Assembly (NCBI RefSeq): GCF_020171845.1
Contig: NZ_JAIVAM010000005.1
Coordinates: 186,001-250,000, forward strand
Direction of reading: 5' to 3'
Length of the DNA: 64,000 bases
Source: Cytobacillus kochii
GTDB lineage: Bacteria > Bacillota > Bacilli > Bacillales > Cytobacillaceae
Both the position numbers and the translations under genes were made by a program. Of the stretch, positions 1 through 8,744 are shown in pieces; positions within the stretch are counted from its first letter, which is position 1; the number at the start of each line of letters is the position of its first letter. Below the pieces are notes generated by a model. That model was not told the DNA's origin. It saw only the letters and a list, made by a program, of their open reading frames with translations, and did not search any database.

Positions 1-263
1 ATATATAAACTTCCAGAGAAAAATAAGATACCAAATGCCATTAACCAGCCAGACCAAGTTAATAAGGAAGAGTCTGGCATTTTCGATAATAATAAAGCAA
101 CAATAAAAATCCCAATAGCATGGAACATTTGATATTGTACAGCCGTTTGCCAATTATCCATATACTTGCCTACTACTTTACCTTCTAAAGCATGGGCTCC
201 AAATGCACCAAATGCAACAGCTAGAAAGGCAAAAATCGCCCCAATAATGATGAAAAGCTTCAT
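1..263 (-). CDS. ywdK: DUF423 family membrane protein (YwdK-like), partial
   Basis: The reading frame starts at the ATG complementary to 261-263 and runs off the left edge, so about 87 residues are visible. The start MKLFIIIGAIFAFLAVAFGA, the GAHALEG segment and the later WSGWLMAFGILFFSGSLY segment are typical of DUF423 proteins, which are small (about 120 residue) integral membrane proteins of unknown function. It follows the YwdI-like gene on the same strand, the order found around ung in B. subtilis. The family call is firm; no biochemical role is known. Confidence 0.85.
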   Translation of the reverse strand, partial: MKLFIIIGAIFAFLAVAFGAFGAHALEGKVVGKYMDNWQTAVQYQMFHAIGIFIVALLLSKMPDSSLLTWSGWLMAFGILFFSGSLY

Positions 264-325
264 TTATTTTCAGCCTCTTTCTTTTAAGTATGTATTTAGT
301 ATAACAGGTAAAGTAAAGCTACTCC

Positions 326-631
326 TTAAAAGTCAAAAATCGACTCACCGTTTGCCTCATCACCCATTTTCATTGGTTTTTCATTCAGACTTACCTGTTG
401 AGGACCGGGGATATTCGTCTGAGGAGTTACCATCGGTTGTTGCTGCGTTTGCGCAGTCCGTACTACTCCCGTTGATTGATCAAGAATCACTTCACACAAC
501 GTTTTAATAGCATGGACTCTTTCTCTTACTGCCGAATCATTTAACCCTTTCGCCTCAATAATCTCAGCTTCCATTTTACTTAGCATTTTCTCGATTGAAA
601 TACTCATGTATTCACCTACTTCATCTACCAT
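326..631 (-). CDS. ywdI: YwdI-like small cytosolic protein
   Basis: This 101-residue protein has an N-terminal helical part (residues about 9-60, rich in Glu, Lys and Leu) and a Gln/Pro-rich, low-complexity tail. It has no signal peptide or membrane segment. Position between ung and the DUF423 gene matches ywdI (DUF5327) of B. subtilis, and the N-terminal ISIEKMLSKMEAEI stretch fits that family. Two starts are possible: the ATG at 631, with AGGAAG upstream, or the ATG at 607 (MSISIEKML), preceded by AGGTGA. Function unknown. Confidence 0.7.
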   Translation of the reverse strand: MVDEVGEYMSISIEKMLSKMEAEIIEAKGLNDSAVRERVHAIKTLCEVILDQSTGVVRTAQTQQQPMVTPQTNIPGPQQVSLNEKPMKMGDEANGESIFDF

Positions 632-651
632 CTTTTTCTTCCTATAGTGTA

Positions 652-822
652 TCAGTTCTTCTTTTCAAAACGCAAACACGATTGCCCTGACGCAGTATGA
701 ACCTCCATCGACGGCCATTTTTTTGTTTTAAAACCAAATGCCTTGCAGCCTCTGGGAAATCTTTGATCCCATGTAACATAGAAATATTTACATTTGACAC
801 AGCTTACCTTTTTCTCCGGCAT
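652..822 (-). CDS. small Cys-containing protein (56 aa) downstream of ung
   Basis: A 56-codon frame starts at the ATG complementary to 820-822, about 11 bases after a GAGAGGGG ribosome site. It has four cysteines, two of them in CVKCKYF near residues 8-11, then RGCKAFGFKTKKWPS, and a C-terminal SGQSCLRFEKKN. The CxxC-Cys-Cys spacing suggests a small metal-binding protein. Similar short proteins occur next to ung in Bacillus genomes, and it appears co-transcribed with ung, although the parS site lies in the gap between them. Function unknown. Confidence 0.75.
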   Translation of the reverse strand: MPEKKVSCVKCKYFYVTWDQRFPRGCKAFGFKTKKWPSMEVHTASGQSCLRFEKKN

Positions 823-839
823 TTCGACATTACCCCTCT

Positions 840-855
840 CGTTTCACGTGAAACA
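840..855. promoter_or_regulatory. parS-like ParB (Spo0J) binding site
   Basis: Positions 841-854 read GTTTCACGTGAAAC, a perfect 14-base palindrome. With its flanks it matches 15 of 16 bases of the Bacillus parS consensus TGTTTCACGTGAAACA; only the first base differs (C for T). It lies in the short gap between ung and the 56-residue gene. In Bacillus, parS sites load ParB/Spo0J and SMC and cluster around the replication origin, so this suggests the window lies in the origin-proximal part of the chromosome. Confidence 0.88.
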
Positions 856-867
856 TGACGAAAAGTC

Positions 868-1533
868 TTATATATTGTCTATTTTCCAATCTATTGGTTT
901 CTCTCCCCATTCTAATAATTTTTGATTAATTTTTGAGAATGGCTTGCTACCAAAGAAGCCTCTATGAGCAGATAACGGACTCGGATGGGGCGCGAGGATA
1001 GTGGCATGTTTTTCTGTATTAATTAACTTTAACTTCGCTTGCGCGGGCTTCCCCCACAACACAAAAATAATAGGCTTCTCTCTATGATTTAAAGAAGTAA
1101 TAATATGATTCGTAAACTCTTCCCACCCTTGTCCACGATGAGCATTGGCCTCTCCTTCTCTTACTGTTAATACCGTATTTAATAATAATACCCCCTGCTT
1201 CGCCCAAGAAATGAGGCAACCATGGTTAGGTATGGGACAACCAATATCTGTTGCTAATTCTTTATATATATTTCGTAGAGACGGAGGTATTTTCACACCA
1301 GGTTGTACCGAAAAGCTTAAGCCATGCGCCTGATTGGCACCATGATATGGGTCTTGACCAAGGATAACCACTTTTGTCTCTTCAAAGCTTGTATATTCCA
1401 ATGCATTAAAGATATTTCCCTTTACAGGATAAATCGTATGATTCCGATATTCCTGTTCTAAAAAGCTCATCAACTTTTGGAAGTAAGGCTTTTCTTTCTC
1501 CGAAGAAAGTCTTTTCTGCCAATCCGAATTCAT
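868..1533 (-). CDS. ung: uracil-DNA glycosylase (family 1)
   Basis: This enzyme removes uracil from DNA at the start of base-excision repair. The 221-residue protein carries the water-activating motif GQDPYHG (Asp catalytic), the [12 protein letters not shown] segment and the DNA-intercalating loop [17 protein letters not shown]. The length is normal for the family. The start [15 protein letters not shown] is chosen because GAAGGAGAGAAAG lies just upstream; frame upstream of it is non-homologous. It reads divergently from the racemase-like gene and leads the ywd genes on its strand. Confidence 0.97.
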   Translation of the reverse strand: MNSDWQKRLSSEKEKPYFQKLMSFLEQEYRNHTIYPVKGNIFNALEYTSFEETKVVILGQDPYHGANQAHGLSFSVQPGVKIPPSLRNIYKELATDIGCPIPNHGCLISWAKQGVLLLNTVLTVREGEANAHRGQGWEEFTNHIITSLNHREKPIIFVLWGKPAQAKLKLINTEKHATILAPHPSPLSAHRGFFGSKPFSKINQKLLEWGEKPIDWKIDNI

Positions 1534-1655
1534 CTCTTTCTCTCCTTCATTAGTTTTTATACTATTTTCATTGATTATTAGATATACTATAGAGAATACA
1601 ATTAACTGCTCGGAAATGAAAGCACGAAAGCGGAAAGGATGAGGTGATAGATAAA

Positions 1656-2291
1656 ATGAAGGTTGCCTTAATACACGCAACAACGACTGCTTTAAAGCCT
1701 ATAGAAGAAGCGTTTAGAAAAGTGGCGCCTGAGGTTGAATTATTACATTTCATGGATACTCACTTACTGACGATGATTGAAGAAAGCGGCTCATTGACAC
1801 CAGAAATTGCTCGGCGCTTTTCAAAATCTGTCTCTTTAGCAGCTGAAGCTCGCCCTGATTGTATTCAACTAACTTGTTCGGCATTCAATCCTTTAACAGC
1901 TATCCTTCAACCACTTTGTCGAGTGAAAATGTTCCGTTCAGACGAAGCGATGCTAGATGAGGCTTTAGAATATAATCGAATCGGTTTAATCTCTACCGTC
2001 AGAGAAACACCCGAAGCGCTAATTAATTACCTACAAGCACGTCAACCGAACTGTGCCATTGAATCTGTTGTTGATCCTGGCATCATCCATCTACTTTTTG
2101 AAGGAAAAAAAGAAGAACATGACGAAAGAGTCAGGAGAATGGTGGCGGAAATGGATGGGAAGGTAGATGTCATCGTCCTCTCGCAATACAGCATGGCACA
2201 TGTAGCTAACCAAGTGACACCCAGCACCCCTATTCTTGTTGCACCGGAAGCAACTGCGAAACGGTGTTTTCAATATATACTGCAAAAATGA
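1656..2291 (+). CDS. aspartate/glutamate racemase superfamily protein
   Basis: The 211-residue protein starts [23 protein letters not shown] at 1656 follows AGGTGAT at good spacing, so the in-frame GTG at 1644 is not needed. The fold signature is the Asp/Glu racemase superfamily: an early cysteine in [11 protein letters not shown] (about residue 72), then [18 protein letters not shown], and a late APEATAKRC segment. The second catalytic cysteine of true racemases is not clearly in its usual context, so the reaction is uncertain. It may instead act on a hydantoin- or malonate-like substrate. It is a monocistronic unit ending in a strong terminator. Confidence 0.72.
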   Translation: MKVALIHATTTALKPIEEAFRKVAPEVELLHFMDTHLLTMIEESGSLTPEIARRFSKSVSLAAEARPDCIQLTCSAFNPLTAILQPLCRVKMFRSDEAMLDEALEYNRIGLISTVRETPEALINYLQARQPNCAIESVVDPGIIHLLFEGKKEEHDERVRRMVAEMDGKVDVIVLSQYSMAHVANQVTPSTPILVAPEATAKRCFQYILQK

Positions 2292-2294
2292 TTT

Positions 2295-2325
2295 AAGAAA
2301 CAAGCATAATCACTGCTTGTTTCTT
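2295..2325 (+). terminator. rho-independent terminator after the racemase-like gene
   Basis: An 11-base perfect stem, AAGAAACAAGC (2295-2305) with GCTTGTTTCTT (2315-2325), closes a 9-base loop and is followed by TTATT. It starts four bases after the stop codon. I saw nothing else in the gap to 2460. Confidence 0.88.
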
Positions 2326-2459
2326 TTATTCACTAAATTGCTCTACTGTTCATTTTTATTAAGAAATGTTTGTATCGATACGGATTCAAATGAAGCCACC
2401 TATTCACAAGGAATGATAAATTCATATAGTAGTTGCTCGCTATTTAGTAGCTTCACACA

Positions 2460-3686
2460 TTAAACATTTCTAGCTTGTCCTGGTTCATTCAATGACTGCT
2501 GCTTTGTGTTTCGTAAAATAATCGCCAAAGCAACAAGGAATAAACAAGCAGACACTTGAAAGATAAAAGTTACTGATACCACACTTTTTAATATGCCTAC
2601 TAATGTTATACTCATTACCATAGACCCACTAAACAGAGGCACTAAAATACCGTTGACCCTTCCTATAAGATGATCATTTGTATTTTTTAATACCATTGTA
2701 TGAATGCCTATTTGAATAACCGGAAGAAATACCCCATATAAAAATTGTCCTAATAGTGTTAGCATAAGTACTGTTGAATAGCCAATTATACTTATAGATA
2801 TTGCGGTCATTGCCACTCCTATTGCTAAAAACTTCATCGGTTGTATCTTACTAGATAAAGTAAATGATATTACTCCACCAATCACCATTCCTAAGCCATT
2901 TATCATTAGAAGCCACTGTAAATACTCTGTTCCTAATGACAATTTTTCCATGACAATAAAAATGTTCATTGGTTGAATGAGCCCTACTGCTAGTCCTGCA
3001 AATAAGAAACATGCCCCCAGCGCTTTTAATTGATTATTTTTAAGGACGTATTTTATTCCACCCCTCATATCATCCAAAATATTGGCTATATGTATGGACG
3101 ACTCCCTTTCAATATTTTTACTCTCTGTAATGAAAACCAACGAAAGAGCAGATAATAGAAAGGCACTTCCAGTGATTAAAATGGAAGGGAGAAGGCCCAA
3201 GTTTTCATAAACAATGGTACCAATGACCGGCCCCATTATCATAAAAACAGCAGATAAGGTTTGATAAAGAGACATCGCAGGCTGTAATAGTTTGTCTGGG
3301 AGATTTTGCTTAAATAACTTCATACCCGCTGGTTGTGAAAGCTGGGAAAGCACTGCAGAAATTAAAGTAATAAAAAAGACAACTTTCCAAGTACTAAAAA
3401 GTAGCGCAGCAAAAATAGCAAAAATTGATATTGCCGTAAGAATATCACACCATACCATCGTCTTCTTTGGTCGCCAACGGTCTGCAAATGTTCCTCCTAG
3501 GAAAGAAAACAAAAAAATGGGGGCATACTCCGCAAGCATTATAAAAGAAATGGCTATAGCGTTTCCATTCGTTTGTTCAGTAACAAATAGTAATATCGAA
3601 AAGTTCCTTATCCAAATACCCATTTGAAGAAATAAGGCAGAGAAAAGGATACAATAAATAAAGCGGTTTTTAAAAATTGAACTCAC
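2460..3686 (-). CDS. MFS-type exporter (MFS_3 / EntS-like)
   Basis: This 408-residue integral membrane protein has about 12 hydrophobic segments. The loop after the second segment reads GGTFADRWRPKKTM, close to the MFS signature G-x-x-x-D-R-x-x-R/K. The overall pattern is that of drug and siderophore exporters of the MFS_3 group. GTG at 3686 is the start, with GGAG eight bases upstream. It lies just downstream of the RND pump on the same strand, but the pump has its own terminator, so co-transcription is uncertain. Export of the neighbouring cluster's product is a reasonable guess only. Confidence 0.85.
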   Translation of the reverse strand: MSSIFKNRFIYCILFSALFLQMGIWIRNFSILLFVTEQTNGNAIAISFIMLAEYAPIFLFSFLGGTFADRWRPKKTMVWCDILTAISIFAIFAALLFSTWKVVFFITLISAVLSQLSQPAGMKLFKQNLPDKLLQPAMSLYQTLSAVFMIMGPVIGTIVYENLGLLPSILITGSAFLLSALSLVFITESKNIERESSIHIANILDDMRGGIKYVLKNNQLKALGACFLFAGLAVGLIQPMNIFIVMEKLSLGTEYLQWLLMINGLGMVIGGVISFTLSSKIQPMKFLAIGVAMTAISISIIGYSTVLMLTLLGQFLYGVFLPVIQIGIHTMVLKNTNDHLIGRVNGILVPLFSGSMVMSITLVGILKSVVSVTFIFQVSACLFLVALAIILRNTKQQSLNEPGQARNV

Positions 3687-3791
3687 CTTTCATTCTCCTT
3701 TTTGAATACTTTCACCTAAATATTAAATCATAACCATTAAAAAACAGATCTTATCCTCGTCCAAAATACCCACAGAATTGAGAAAAAGAAA

Positions 3792-3814
3792 GCTTAGTGA
3801 AAACACCACTAAGC
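3792..3814 (-). terminator. terminator at the end of the RND pump gene
   Basis: On the minus strand GCTTAGTG pairs with CACTAAGC (arms 3807-3814 and 3792-3799), overlapping the stop codon, and is followed by TTTCTTTTTC. It separates the RND gene from the MFS gene downstream. Confidence 0.8.
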
Positions 3815-6800
3815 CTCAATGTTTACTTCTTCTTTTTGAGCTCTTTTCTTTTTAAACTTCTTTTTCATCTTCATTAAAGCTTCATAAACAACTGGAACGA
3901 CAATCAAAGTGAGTATTGTTGACGTTGTAAGACCACCAATGACTGTTATCCCTAACCCCCTCGAAATTAAGCCACTTCCATCCGTCTCACCAGTAAACAC
4001 AAGTGGAACTAATGCCCCTACAGTTGCAAAAGCAGTCATTAATATCGGTCTCAAACGTGTTGTACCCGCTTCTAATATTGCCTCCCTTAAATCAATACCT
4101 TCTTTTTCATTCTGAATAATTCTCGCCACTAAAACGATCGCATTTGTTACAACTATTCCGATTAACATTAAGGCACCAATCATTACTGAAATACTAATTG
4201 GTTCTCTAGTTAACAAGAGTCCAACCAAACTCCCAATAATTGCATATGGCAAGGAGAATAGGATAGCAAATGGTGCTAGACCGCCTCCAAATGTGACAAT
4301 TAAAACGAAAAATACAACGAAGATAGCAAGACCTGAAGCAATAATTAATTGATTAAAAGAGTCTTCAATTTGATCTGAAACACCGCCAAATTCGAGGTTG
4401 ACTCCATTCCCAAATGAAATTCCTTTTAATTCACTTTCTAAATCTTTGATTGTCTTATTGATATCATTGCTTTGAACATTAATCGTTACTTCACCATATT
4501 GCTTGCCATTACGATTGTATATAGCTGAGGGAGCTTCTTGCTCAATGAGTTCTGTCACCTCTGATAGTTCTATCTCTTCACCAGACAAAGTGGAGATAGG
4601 CAACTTAAGATAATCCTCCTGTTTTTCAATCGTTTTTGCTGTATTCAAGTAAACAGGTAAGTCGTCTCCTTCCTCATTTATAGTGGTGAGTCTCATATCC
4701 ACCCCTCCACCTAGTGCTGAATAAACCTGTTCTGGGTGCACACCATTATCGATTAATTCATCCAGTTTCAACTGAAAACCAAGCTTATCATGCAACTCAG
4801 AGACATTGGTTTTTATGCTCTTTACTTCTTCTCTATTTGATAGTTTATCTTCAATCTGACCTATTGACTGATTAATCTCTTCAAAATTATTACCGTAAAC
4901 ATAAATATTCATTTGACTATTGCCTGAACCAGAATCCTGAAAACTCCATTCTCCCTCGGTTTGCTTCCGAATTTCAGCAGAGATTACTTCCTGCTCTTTT
5001 CCAAAGTCTTCAACGCTTCCTTTATATTTAATGAAGAATAGAACTTGTCGGGTATCCGCTGGGTTAAGTGGATTTCCTCCACCTTGTGATGATTGAACGA
5101 GCTCTATATGTTCCCGACCAAGCAAATAATCCTCTACAGTCTCTACTTGCTCATTAATTTCTTCTCTTGTATCACCTGTTTTTGGATCATAAGTGATAAT
5201 AAGTAAGTTATTTTCATCTTCTTGTATGAAGGTGACGCCAATAAATGGAATCAAAAACAAACTACCAATTAAAAGAATATTGATACATGTGAAAGATACG
5301 ATTTTATGATTAAGACTCCATCTTAGTATCTTTCTATACGTTTCTCCTCTATGTTTCTTATCTCTAGAAGCACGCTTTTCCACTTTTCTACTCATCATAA
5401 AATGAGCCATCATTGGCACAATTGTTATAGAAACTAACAGTGAGGCTAAAAGGGCAAATACGATTGTTAATCCAAAAGGATAAAATAGTTCTCCTACTGG
5501 ACCATCAACAAGCCCTAATGGAAGGAACACTGCAATTGTTACAATCGTAGAGGACATAATTGGTGAAAACATTTCCTTTGTAGCTGCTACAATTAATGCA
5601 TTTCCACTCAATGGTTCTTTAGATAACTTTATTTTTCTATGAATGTTCTCAATAACAACAATCGAGTCATCAACTACTCTTCCAATGGCAACTGTCATCG
5701 CTCCAATTGTCATTAAGTTCAAGCTTATTCCAATCCGATGAAGTAACAATAATGCAATGAGTAATGATAGTGGAATTGAAATAACCGATATAAGGGTAGA
5801 TTTTATATCTCTCAGAAACAGTAATATAATCAATACTGCAAATGCGGCTCCTATTAGAGCCTTTTTGAACATCATACTGATGGAATCTTTTATTGGATCG
5901 CCACTATTCAATACTGTTTCAAATGTTAAACCGTCATATTGTTTTTCAAACTCATCCATTTTATTGGTTATTGCGTCAATAATTTCAACCGTATTCCCGT
6001 TTACTCCTTGTACTACTTGTATACCAATTGACTCTTCCCCATTAAATCTAGAGATGGACGATGAGCTTTGTTCTAACTCAACTTCCGCAATATCACTAAG
6101 GGTAGGTGTTGCTTCTGCTGTTTGATCTACTCCTTCTATTACAGATTGCGGATTAATTGGCACACTGATATCCTTTAGTTTTTCTATATCCACTTCGCTT
6201 TGAATCGCAACGACCTTTTCTTGATTATCAACCTCTTTCACGCCTAATGAAAATTCATTTAACACGCTATTCAAATATTCTGCTACGTCTTGATCATGCA
6301 GTTGATATTCTTGTAGTCTTTCCGGTAAAAGATTGATTCTGACCTCTTTCGACTCATTCCCAACGATATTTACTGTAGAGATTCCCTGAATTTCTTCAAA
6401 AGCCGGCTGTATTTCATTTTTTACGAGATTGCTTACTTCTGTAAGGTTACTATTCTGATTTAATACGGATACAACTAAAATTGGTAAATCATTAAAGCTA
6501 AGTCTCGCAACCTTTGGTGTCTGGGCATCCTCCGGAAGATTCAGGTTTTTTATCGTTTCTTCAATTTCCTGTTCTGCTTCCTTAAGATCCTTATCAAATC
6601 CATATTCTACTTGGATCGATGACGCGTCTTGCATGGAAGTTGATACCACATTTTTTACCCCATCTAAATTCCGCACACCATTTTCTATCTGGTTGGTAAT
6701 TTTATCCGAAACTTCTTCAGACGATGCACCGGGATAAATAGTTGTAATATCAACGATTGGCTCATTAATATTTGGGAGTTGCTCCATTTTCATTTGAAAG

Positions 6801-6889
6801 GCAGAAAACATACCAAAGACTATAATAAAGATTGTGACGATCCAAATTGCGAGCTTGTTCTTAATTGAAAAATTAATAATTGACTTCAT
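3809..6889 (-). CDS. RND efflux pump, HAE1 family (SwrC/AcrB-like)
   Basis: The 1026-residue protein has the full RND layout: a first membrane helix (about residues 12-30), a large extracellular loop, helices 2-6 with the proton-relay pair in AIGRVVDDSIVVIENI (about residue 410), a second large loop, and a C-terminal set of helices ending in a Lys-rich tail. It needs no outer-membrane channel in a Gram-positive cell. B. subtilis SwrC, of the same family, gives self-resistance to surfactin. The gene has its own promoter with the same upstream box as the biosynthetic operons, which argues for a role in exporting or resisting their product. Confidence 0.93.
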   Translation of the reverse strand: MKSIINFSIKNKLAIWIVTIFIIVFGMFSAFQMKMEQLPNINEPIVDITTIYPGASSEEVSDKITNQIENGVRNLDGVKNVVSTSMQDASSIQVEYGFDKDLKEAEQEIEETIKNLNLPEDAQTPKVARLSFNDLPILVVSVLNQNSNLTEVSNLVKNEIQPAFEEIQGISTVNIVGNESKEVRINLLPERLQEYQLHDQDVAEYLNSVLNEFSLGVKEVDNQEKVVAIQSEVDIEKLKDISVPINPQSVIEGVDQTAEATPTLSDIAEVELEQSSSSISRFNGEESIGIQVVQGVNGNTVEIIDAITNKMDEFEKQYDGLTFETVLNSGDPIKDSISMMFKKALIGAAFAVLIILLFLRDIKSTLISVISIPLSLLIALLLLHRIGISLNLMTIGAMTVAIGRVVDDSIVVIENIHRKIKLSKEPLSGNALIVAATKEMFSPIMSSTIVTIAVFLPLGLVDGPVGELFYPFGLTIVFALLASLLVSITIVPMMAHFMMSRKVEKRASRDKKHRGETYRKILRWSLNHKIVSFTCINILLIGSLFLIPFIGVTFIQEDENNLLIITYDPKTGDTREEINEQVETVEDYLLGREHIELVQSSQGGGNPLNPADTRQVLFFIKYKGSVEDFGKEQEVISAEIRKQTEGEWSFQDSGSGNSQMNIYVYGNNFEEINQSIGQIEDKLSNREEVKSIKTNVSELHDKLGFQLKLDELIDNGVHPEQVYSALGGGVDMRLTTINEEGDDLPVYLNTAKTIEKQEDYLKLPISTLSGEEIELSEVTELIEQEAPSAIYNRNGKQYGEVTINVQSNDINKTIKDLESELKGISFGNGVNLEFGGVSDQIEDSFNQLIIASGLAIFVVFFVLIVTFGGGLAPFAILFSLPYAIIGSLVGLLLTREPISISVMIGALMLIGIVVTNAIVLVARIIQNEKEGIDLREAILEAGTTRLRPILMTAFATVGALVPLVFTGETDGSGLISRGLGITVIGGLTTSTILTLIVVPVVYEALMKMKKKFKKKRAQKEEVNIEA

Positions 6890-6939
6890 TCTTCGACTCC
6901 TTCTATATTTTACTTATTATCACCTACAAACACCTCTCT

Positions 6940-6983
6940 ATTGTATTCAGTTTGAACAACAAAAAGATTAGAGTATCACGCAA
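6940..6983 (-). promoter_or_regulatory. promoter of the RND pump with upstream TTGCGT box (site A)
   Basis: On the minus strand TTGCGT (6983-6978) is followed after exactly 32 bases by TACAAT (6945-6940), a good -10 hexamer, with no good -35. The box context is AATTTGCGTGATAC. Three other transcription units in the window show the same box at the same distance. The leader to the ATG at 6889 is about 45 bases and carries GAAGGAG. Confidence 0.7.
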
Positions 6984-7008
6984 ATTTCGCCTGTTATTAA
7001 AAAATGCT

Positions 7009-7035
7009 AAAAACCTCCTAAAAAAGGAGGTTTTT
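7009..7035 (-). terminator. terminator closing biosynthetic operon 1
   Basis: AAAAACCTCC (7009-7018) and GGAGGTTTTT (7026-7035) form a 10-base stem with a 7-base loop immediately after the dehydratase stop codon. The stem ends in a run of T on either strand, so it could work in both directions. It insulates the pump promoter from the operon upstream. Confidence 0.9.
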
Positions 7036-7431
7036 TCATAGGTAAACAGTTGTAATTTCTTCTATAGACACAATTACAGAACCATTAACTGAAGCAATAC
7101 CCTTCCCTTTCATTAATCCATTCCTTATTCTTGTAACCTCAAAGTACAAATCTAACCTATCCCCTGGATAAGCTGAACCATGTATTTGTGCGCCATTAAT
7201 CCCGGCTAATATTTCATATTTTTCTGATTTTTCAACACGAACAAAAGCGCCGATTTGCCCAATTGCTTCAATAATAAGTGTAGAAGGCATACTTTTTTGA
7301 CTTTCACTAATAAACCATTCATTATTGCTTATATTTTTATAACCCTTTACCCACATCATCGGTTCTCTTTCAACTACTCGATCTACGTATAGGAAAGGAT
7401 ACTTGTGCGGTAAATACGATAAGCTTTCCAT
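7036..7431 (-). CDS. FabZ-like hotdog-fold 3-hydroxyacyl-ACP dehydratase
   Basis: The 131-residue protein starts MESLSYLPHKYPFLYVDRVVE, close to the FabZ start, with the catalytic His in LPHKYPF. The catalytic acid sits in MPSTLIIEAIGQIGA (compare MPGVLIIEAMAQ in FabZ). The usual HFPGHP element before it is replaced by an unrelated stretch, so this is a divergent member. The start at 7431 lies just past the stop of the ACP gene, suggesting translational coupling. It probably dehydrates a 3-hydroxyacyl chain on the neighbouring ACP. It is the last gene of operon 1. Confidence 0.82.
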   Translation of the reverse strand: MESLSYLPHKYPFLYVDRVVEREPMMWVKGYKNISNNEWFISESQKSMPSTLIIEAIGQIGAFVRVEKSEKYEILAGINGAQIHGSAYPGDRLDLYFEVTRIRNGLMKGKGIASVNGSVIVSIEEITTVYL

Positions 7432-7435
7432 AACC

Positions 7436-7690
7436 TTAAACAGATTCAGATTTTTTTTGTTTCTCAATAAAACTAATAATATTATTGATAGTCATAAAGG
7501 AATCAGTATCTAATGTGCTATATTCTAAGCCAAATTCTTTTTTTAATTCATTAATGAAAACCAAAACATCCATAGAATCTAAACCATATACTGAATCTGG
7601 CCCAAATAAATAGCTATCATCCAATAATTCCTCCGGTTTAATATCCATTTTATAGACCTCAATAAATTTCTCTTTTATTTTTTCTTTCAT
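7436..7690 (-). CDS. acyl carrier protein
   Basis: An 84-residue acidic helical protein with the phosphopantetheine attachment serine at about residue 39 in VYGLDSMDVL, the standard DSxxxV/L context. Start MKEKIKEKFIEVYK is preceded by GGGGTTAGGAAA. It lies between the FabH-like and dehydratase genes, so it is the likely carrier for the acyl chain built by the discrete fatty-acid-type enzymes of this operon. Activation would need the Sfp-type transferase at 40641. Confidence 0.93.
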   Translation of the reverse strand: MKEKIKEKFIEVYKMDIKPEELLDDSYLFGPDSVYGLDSMDVLVFINELKKEFGLEYSTLDTDSFMTINNIISFIEKQKKSESV

Positions 7691-7694
7691 TTTC

Positions 7695-8735
7695 CTAACC
7701 CCTTTTCTCATTTTTAGTATATTTTAAGCAGATAGAACCCCATAAGAAACCCGCGCCAATAGCTGAAAGAACAATCGTATCATCCTCTTTCACTTTTCCA
7801 TCTTTCAAGGCTTTATATAAAACTGAATATAATGTCGCTGAACCAGTATTGGCATATTCTTGTACAGTTATGGTCGTTTTTTCGAGTGGGACATTTAAAT
7901 CATGCATAACTTCTTTTACTATATTAAGATTTGCCTGATGGACTAAGAAATGATCAATATCACCTATTGTTAATCCTGCAGATACTATGGCTTCCCTTAT
8001 AGAAGTTGGAACTACTCTTGTTGCAGTATTCCAGACTTCACGACCATTCATCTTAACAAATTGGCTTGTTCTATAATCTTCATTTTCACCCAGTGGTACT
8101 GTCCCGCCTCCAGGGATTTGAACTGCATAATTAAGCTCTGAATCTAAATGGAAGGAAAGAATGCCTCCACCCTCTCTTGTTTTTTGCAACACCATTGCTC
8201 CAGCTGCATCACCAAAAAATACACGTGTAGTGCGATCCTTTGGATCACTAATCCTCGAAAGGATTTCACAACCGATCACTAATACATTTTTCACATTGCT
8301 ATTTTGGAGTAGATGAGTCCCGACATACATAGCATAAATCCCACCTGCACAGCCACTTTGCGTAAGATCAATCGGAATCGCTTTTTCTGCACCTATTTTT
8401 TCTTTGATAATCATTGCAGTTGAAGGTAATGCTTGATCAGGTGAAGTAGTGGTGACAATAATGGCATCAATCTCTTCTGCTTGAATATCAGCATCCAGGA
8501 GTGCCTCCGCCGCTGCACTTGCACAGAGATCAGAAGTCACATACTCCTCTTCTAAGTACCTCCTTTCCTTTATTCCGGTTTTGTCCTGTATCCATTGATC
8601 ACTTGTATCTAGTTCTTTCACTAGATCTTCATTTTTGACAATTTTGCCTGGTACACGAAATCCTATCCCTTGAATATTAACTGGGATTTCTAACCCTGTT
8701 TGATTCAATATTTTTTCAGTGAGTAATGCTTCCAT
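7695..8735 (-). CDS. 3-oxoacyl-ACP synthase III (FabH-like)
   Basis: The 346-residue protein has the KAS III triad: Cys129 in TQSGCAGGIYAM, His in LVHQANLNI and Asn in EYANTGSATL. KAS III enzymes usually condense an acyl-CoA starter with malonyl-ACP, though relatives in secondary metabolism act as acyltransferases. The N-terminus is about 15 residues longer than in housekeeping FabH. The ribosome site is AAAGGAGAGGTG. Its partners here are a private ACP, a ketoreductase and a dehydratase, so it probably starts a dedicated acyl chain. Confidence 0.92.
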   Translation of the reverse strand: MEALLTEKILNQTGLEIPVNIQGIGFRVPGKIVKNEDLVKELDTSDQWIQDKTGIKERRYLEEEYVTSDLCASAAAEALLDADIQAEEIDAIIVTTTSPDQALPSTAMIIKEKIGAEKAIPIDLTQSGCAGGIYAMYVGTHLLQNSNVKNVLVIGCEILSRISDPKDRTTRVFFGDAAGAMVLQKTREGGGILSFHLDSELNYAVQIPGGGTVPLGENEDYRTSQFVKMNGREVWNTATRVVPTSIREAIVSAGLTIGDIDHFLVHQANLNIVKEVMHDLNVPLEKTTITVQEYANTGSATLYSVLYKALKDGKVKEDDTIVLSAIGAGFLWGSICLKYTKNEKRG

Positions 8736-8744
8736 TTACCTTAT

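Noticed and set aside
8350-8365. TTGCGT copies inside genes (also near 19205, 31590, 33185, 36353 and 39549)
   Set aside because: They lie in coding sequence with no -10 hexamer at 32 bases leading to a gene start, so they are taken as chance hits.
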